A model generated the notes under the pieces. It had not been told where the DNA came from. It was given only the letters and a program-made list of their open reading frames with translations, and did no database searches. Made by a program: the position numbers and the translations under genes. From the NCBI GenBank assembly GCA_020024285.1, contig JAHHTZ010000008.1:23150-87149 (forward strand): a stretch of DNA of 64,000 bases, in the 5' to 3' direction. Source of the DNA: Oscillospiraceae bacterium. GTDB lineage: Bacteria > Bacillota > Clostridia > Oscillospirales > Ruminococcaceae. This document shows positions 61,162-64,000 of this stretch, one piece after another. Positions within the stretch are counted from its first letter, which is position 1; the number at the start of each line of letters is the position of its first letter.

Positions 61162-62820
61162 ATGGAAACAATCGCTGTGTATTCGAGAAAGTCGAAGTTT
61201 ACAGGCAAGGGGGAGAGCATCGGCAATCAGGTGGAGCTTTGCCGCGACTATATCCGCCTGCACTACGGGGAGGAGGCTGCCGAGCAGGCAATCGTCTACG
61301 AGGACGAGGGATTTTCGGGGAAAAACCTCAACCGCCCCGACTTCAAGCGCATGATGCAGGCGGCAAAATCCCGAAAAATTCGTGCCATCGTGGTCTATCG
61401 GCTCGACCGCATCAGCCGCAACATCAGCGATTTTTCTGCCCTGATCGAGGAGCTTTCGCGCCTTGGCATCGACTTTGTTTCCATCCGGGAACAGTTTGAC
61501 ACCGCCACCCCGATGGGGCGCGCGATGATGTACATAGCTTCCGTTTTTTCGCAGCTTGAGCGCGAAACCATCGCGGAACGCATCCGCGACAATATGCGCG
61601 AGCTTGCCAAAACGGGGCGGTGGCTGGGCGGCATCACGCCCACCGGCTACACCTCCGAGAGCGTTTCGCGCATGACTGTGGACGGAAAGAGCCGCAAGGT
61701 CTGCAAATTAAAGCTGCTCCCCGACGAAGCGGACACGGTGAAGCTCATCTATACGCTGTTTTTGCAGGGCGGCTCGCTCACCTGCACCGAGGCGGAGCTG
61801 ATGCGCCGCAAGGTCGTGAGCAAAAACGGCAATTTCTACACGCGCTTTACCATCAAGTCGATTTTGCAAAATCCCGTCTATCTCATTGCGGACGACGAGG
61901 CGTATGCGTATCTCACAGAGCATCGGGCGGAGCTTTTCTGCGACCGAGCGGAATTTGACGGGGTGCACGGCATCATGGCATACCACCGCACCGACCAGCA
62001 GAAGGGGCGCACCACGCGCTGCCTTCCGATGCAGGAATGGATCGTATCGGTGGGGGCGCATCCGGGGCTGATTTCGGGAAGGCAGTGGGGGATGGTGCAG
62101 GAGCTTCTCGAGCGCAACCGCTCGCGGTCCTACCGTCAGCCGCGCAGCAACGAGGCGCTGCTGACAGGAATGATCTATTGCAGCTGCGGTAGCCGGATGT
62201 ACCCAAAGCTCACAGACCGCAAGGCTGCGGACGGCAGAGCAATATACACCTATCTCTGCAAGCAGAAGGAGCGCAGCCGGGGGAGCCTGTGCAAGGGGAA
62301 GAACGTGCGCGGCAACGCGCTTGACGCTGCGGTTTTGGAGGAACTAAAAAAAATCCCTGTGCCAAAGGAGCTTTTGTGCGCCGCCCTTCTCAAAAACAGG
62401 GGGGATTGCGTGGGGGCGCAGGACGACTGTGGCGCACAGCGCAGCCGCCTGCTCGCGGAGCAGGCACAGACGCAGCGCAAGATCGATGCGCTGGTGGATT
62501 CGCTTGCGGATATTCCGGCGGGGGCGGCGCGTGAGAGCGTGGCAAAGCGCGTGGAGGAGCTGTGCGCTGCGCGCGATGCACTCGCCGCGCAGCTTGCACA
62601 GCTCGATCTTGACAGCGCACAGACGGTGCTCGGCGCGCAGGAATTGGAAGAAAACGCGGCGCAGCTCGCTTCGCCAAAGCAGCTCCTTGCACAGATGGAT
62701 GTGGAGGGGCGGCGCGCATTTGTGCGCGCGCTCATCCGCCGCATTGTCTGGGACGGAACGTGCGCGCAGGTGGTGCTCCTTGGGGCGCAGGAAGAAGAGG
62801 GCGGTGATCCCCCCATATGA
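61162..62820 (+). CDS. Large serine recombinase
   Basis: 552 residues, ATG with GGAGGGG 5 bases upstream. The resolvase domain has AVYSRKS with catalytic Ser8, then EDEGFSGKNLNRPDFKRMM, VYRLDRISRN and the long helix FSQLERETIAERI. It continues with the recombinase domain (about residues 165-280), a zinc ribbon (CSCGSRMY...LC...LCKGK, about 339-378), a coiled coil (about 415-490) and a C-terminal tail. This is the plan of phage integrases and of SpoIVCA, which excises the skin element from sigK. No integrated element boundary is visible beside it; the broken sigK lies 36 kb upstream. Confidence 0.93.
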   Translation: METIAVYSRKSKFTGKGESIGNQVELCRDYIRLHYGEEAAEQAIVYEDEGFSGKNLNRPDFKRMMQAAKSRKIRAIVVYRLDRISRNISDFSALIEELSRLGIDFVSIREQFDTATPMGRAMMYIASVFSQLERETIAERIRDNMRELAKTGRWLGGITPTGYTSESVSRMTVDGKSRKVCKLKLLPDEADTVKLIYTLFLQGGSLTCTEAELMRRKVVSKNGNFYTRFTIKSILQNPVYLIADDEAYAYLTEHRAELFCDRAEFDGVHGIMAYHRTDQQKGRTTRCLPMQEWIVSVGAHPGLISGRQWGMVQELLERNRSRSYRQPRSNEALLTGMIYCSCGSRMYPKLTDRKAADGRAIYTYLCKQKERSRGSLCKGKNVRGNALDAAVLEELKKIPVPKELLCAALLKNRGDCVGAQDDCGAQRSRLLAEQAQTQRKIDALVDSLADIPAGAARESVAKRVEELCAARDALAAQLAQLDLDSAQTVLGAQELEENAAQLASPKQLLAQMDVEGRRAFVRALIRRIVWDGTCAQVVLLGAQEEEGGDPPI

Positions 62821-62862
62821 TGTGGGGGAAGGGGGAGTGTGCGAAAAATGGGAGATCCTGTC

Positions 62863-62891
62863 TTGAATGTGGAGGAAAATCGTGGTAGAAT
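62863..62891 (+). promoter_or_regulatory. Promoter for the last gene
   Basis: TTGAAT at 62863-62868, 17-base spacer, TAGAAT at 62886-62891, 36 bases before the ATG. Confidence 0.65.
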
Positions 62892-62927
62892 AAAGAATAA
62901 TTTTCCCGAACCAACAGGAGGAACGAG

Positions 62928-63908
62928 ATGAACAAGAAAATCAAACAAAATTACATGGATCTTGCGCAGAGCATCGGCTTTTCGCTGGATGAAGAAAGCG
63001 GCGTGCTGTACGGCAAATCCGGCGGGTATGATGTGCTGCTCTATGCACAGAATGCAAGCTATCCCTATCTGCTCACAGCGTGTGTTTCGGCACAGCGCTC
63101 GATGGGTCCGCTGACCAAGGAAGAGTGCAAGCAGTTCAAAAAACAGAATAAATCGGTGATGAGCATGACGCAGAAAAGCAGCGTCATCTCCGTTATGATC
63201 AAAAATTCTCCCAAGCCGCTGCATCTTCGCGAAAATGTGGCACAGGCTCTGGATGCATTTGTAGGCTTTTTGTCCTCAGAGGGCTTTTCGGGCTGCTGCT
63301 CGGTCTGCGGCGCACAGGAAAGCATCCCCTGCTGCGTTTCGGGAAGCTGCACGCATCTTTGCTCCAACTGCTTCTCCAAAATGCAGATGGATTCTTCGAT
63401 GGACAATGCACAGAAAAAAGGCAGGGGAGAAAACGTGGCTGCCGGCATCGTCGGTGCGCTCCTTGGGTCGCTGCTGGGCGTTGTGTCCATCGTGGTGCTG
63501 GGACAGCTTGGCTATGTTGCGGCACTCAGCGGCATCATCATCGCCATCTGCACCCTCAAGGGCTATGAGATGCTCGGCGGCAGTCTTTCCAAAAAGGGCA
63601 TCGTCATCAGCGTCATCCTGATGGTCGTGATGACCTACATGGGCGACCGTCTGGACTGGGCATTCCTTGTGGCGCATGAAATGGACATCGACCTGTTCAG
63701 CGCATTCCGCTCCATTTCGGGTCTGATCGCCTTTGGTGCCATCGAACGTTCGATCTACTTTGGCAGCCTTGCGATGCAGTACCTCTTTGTGGCGCTCGGC
63801 GCGATCCCGACCATTCTCAATGTGCTGCGCTCAAGCCGCCTTCAGGGGCATATGTACCGCCTCGACAACAAAAATACAACCTCGTATCAGAATCAGGTCG
63901 AGCTGTAG
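62928..63908 (+). CDS. Membrane protein with Cys-rich N-terminal domain, unknown function
   Basis: 326 residues, AGGAGGAACG before the ATG. A soluble N-terminal domain (about 1-165) ends in a Cys cluster (CCSVCGAQESIPCC and CTHLCSNCF) likely to bind zinc, followed by four or five hydrophobic helices (about 175-300) and a polar tail. I do not recognise the family. It is read in the same direction as the recombinase, but has its own promoter. The sequence after it (63909-64000) holds no gene that can be seen. Confidence 0.7.
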   Translation: MNKKIKQNYMDLAQSIGFSLDEESGVLYGKSGGYDVLLYAQNASYPYLLTACVSAQRSMGPLTKEECKQFKKQNKSVMSMTQKSSVISVMIKNSPKPLHLRENVAQALDAFVGFLSSEGFSGCCSVCGAQESIPCCVSGSCTHLCSNCFSKMQMDSSMDNAQKKGRGENVAAGIVGALLGSLLGVVSIVVLGQLGYVAALSGIIIAICTLKGYEMLGGSLSKKGIVISVILMVVMTYMGDRLDWAFLVAHEMDIDLFSAFRSISGLIAFGAIERSIYFGSLAMQYLFVALGAIPTILNVLRSSRLQGHMYRLDNKNTTSYQNQVEL

Positions 63909-64000
63909 GCGCATAGCTTTGATCCATATAAAAAAGGCATCCCCGGAAAGGCGAACTCTCATAGGGACACGAAATGAACCGAGGGTAAGCCGAATACGGA

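Noticed and set aside
62820..64000. Search for the missing 3' half of sigK next to the recombinase
   Set aside because: None of the frames after the recombinase shows sigma region 3 or 4, so the 3' half is not within the window; only a site beyond base 64000 remains possible.
1..64000. CRISPR array, tRNA, rRNA and insertion sequences
   Set aside because: No regularly spaced repeats, cloverleaf-like sequences with the TTCGAATC-type arm, rRNA segments or transposase frames were seen on reading both strands, though small RNA genes could be missed without a covariance search.

Overview
The window looks like a chromosome segment from a Gram-positive anaerobe of the Clostridia, most likely a gut Oscillospirales-type organism. 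The evidence is near-consensus sigma-A promoters, strong GGAGG ribosome sites, many short hairpin terminators, Firmicutes-type families (DUF6440, DUF1836, DUF4349, YfcC, GlnL/YcbB-type response regulator, YtrA-type GntR), and the 5' half of a sporulation sigma-K gene. No rRNA, tRNA, insertion sequence or CRISPR array was recognised. Species assignment is inference.

Layout. (1) 1-4.7 kb: the 3' part of a secreted M60 (enhancin-like) metallopeptidase, a membrane-anchored protein with a cohesin-like domain, an AIM24 protein and a 53-residue DUF6440 protein. (2) 4.9-11.7 kb: peptide and amino acid use, with tripeptidase PepT, dipeptidase PepD, a YfcC carrier and Xaa-Pro aminopeptidase. (3) 11.7-14 kb: an MscS channel and a DUF4349 lipoprotein. 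(4) 14.2-21.5 kb: malQ-glgP followed closely by a GlnK/GlnL-like two-component system, then an orphan PTS IIC-like permease on the other strand. (5) 21.8-24.5 kb: a large secreted repeat-domain protein. (6) 24.76-25.15 kb: sigK broken at the residue where skin-type elements split this gene. (7) 25.2-33.8 kb: TetR and oleate hydratase, small membrane proteins, a lipoprotein with a 150-bp triplicated 3' end, a thioredoxin-reductase-like flavoprotein divergent from a LysR gene, DUF1836 with an apparently leaderless promoter, and a membrane-anchored Ntn hydrolase.

(8) 34-35.1 kb: an AT-rich pair, an unknown protein plus a SUKH-4-like immunity protein. (9) 35.4-41 kb: DUF2207-like/LemA pair, a 2-hydroxyacid dehydrogenase, an unknown membrane protein and an anion permease. 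(10) 41.3-47 kb: a methionine sulfoxide repair locus (CcdA, rhodanese lipoprotein, Trx-MsrA-MsrB fusion, AraC-type regulator, YesM-type kinase), preceded by a promoter and about 300 bases of non-coding leader. (11) 47.2-52.9 kb: a five-gene operon that looks like toxin-immunity genes without a toxin, ending in a 1473-residue protein with DUF4261-, SUFU- and DUF4253-like domains. (12) 53.4-56.6 kb: a lipoprotein, a small Cys protein, and a GntR-ABC transporter operon. (13) 57-58.9 kb: a very AT-rich KAP P-loop NTPase inserted in an alpha/beta hydrolase gene of which only the N-terminal part remains. (14) 59.2-60.8 kb: a MarR-FUSC exporter operon. (15) 61-64 kb: a large serine recombinase with a divergent small gene, and a membrane protein.

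The two most notable systems are the split sigK gene, with a serine recombinase 36 kb downstream that might belong to the same skin-like element, and the cluster of immunity or defence-type genes at 34-35, 47-53 and 57-59 kb. Both readings are inference from sequence and need the searches stated with each finding.
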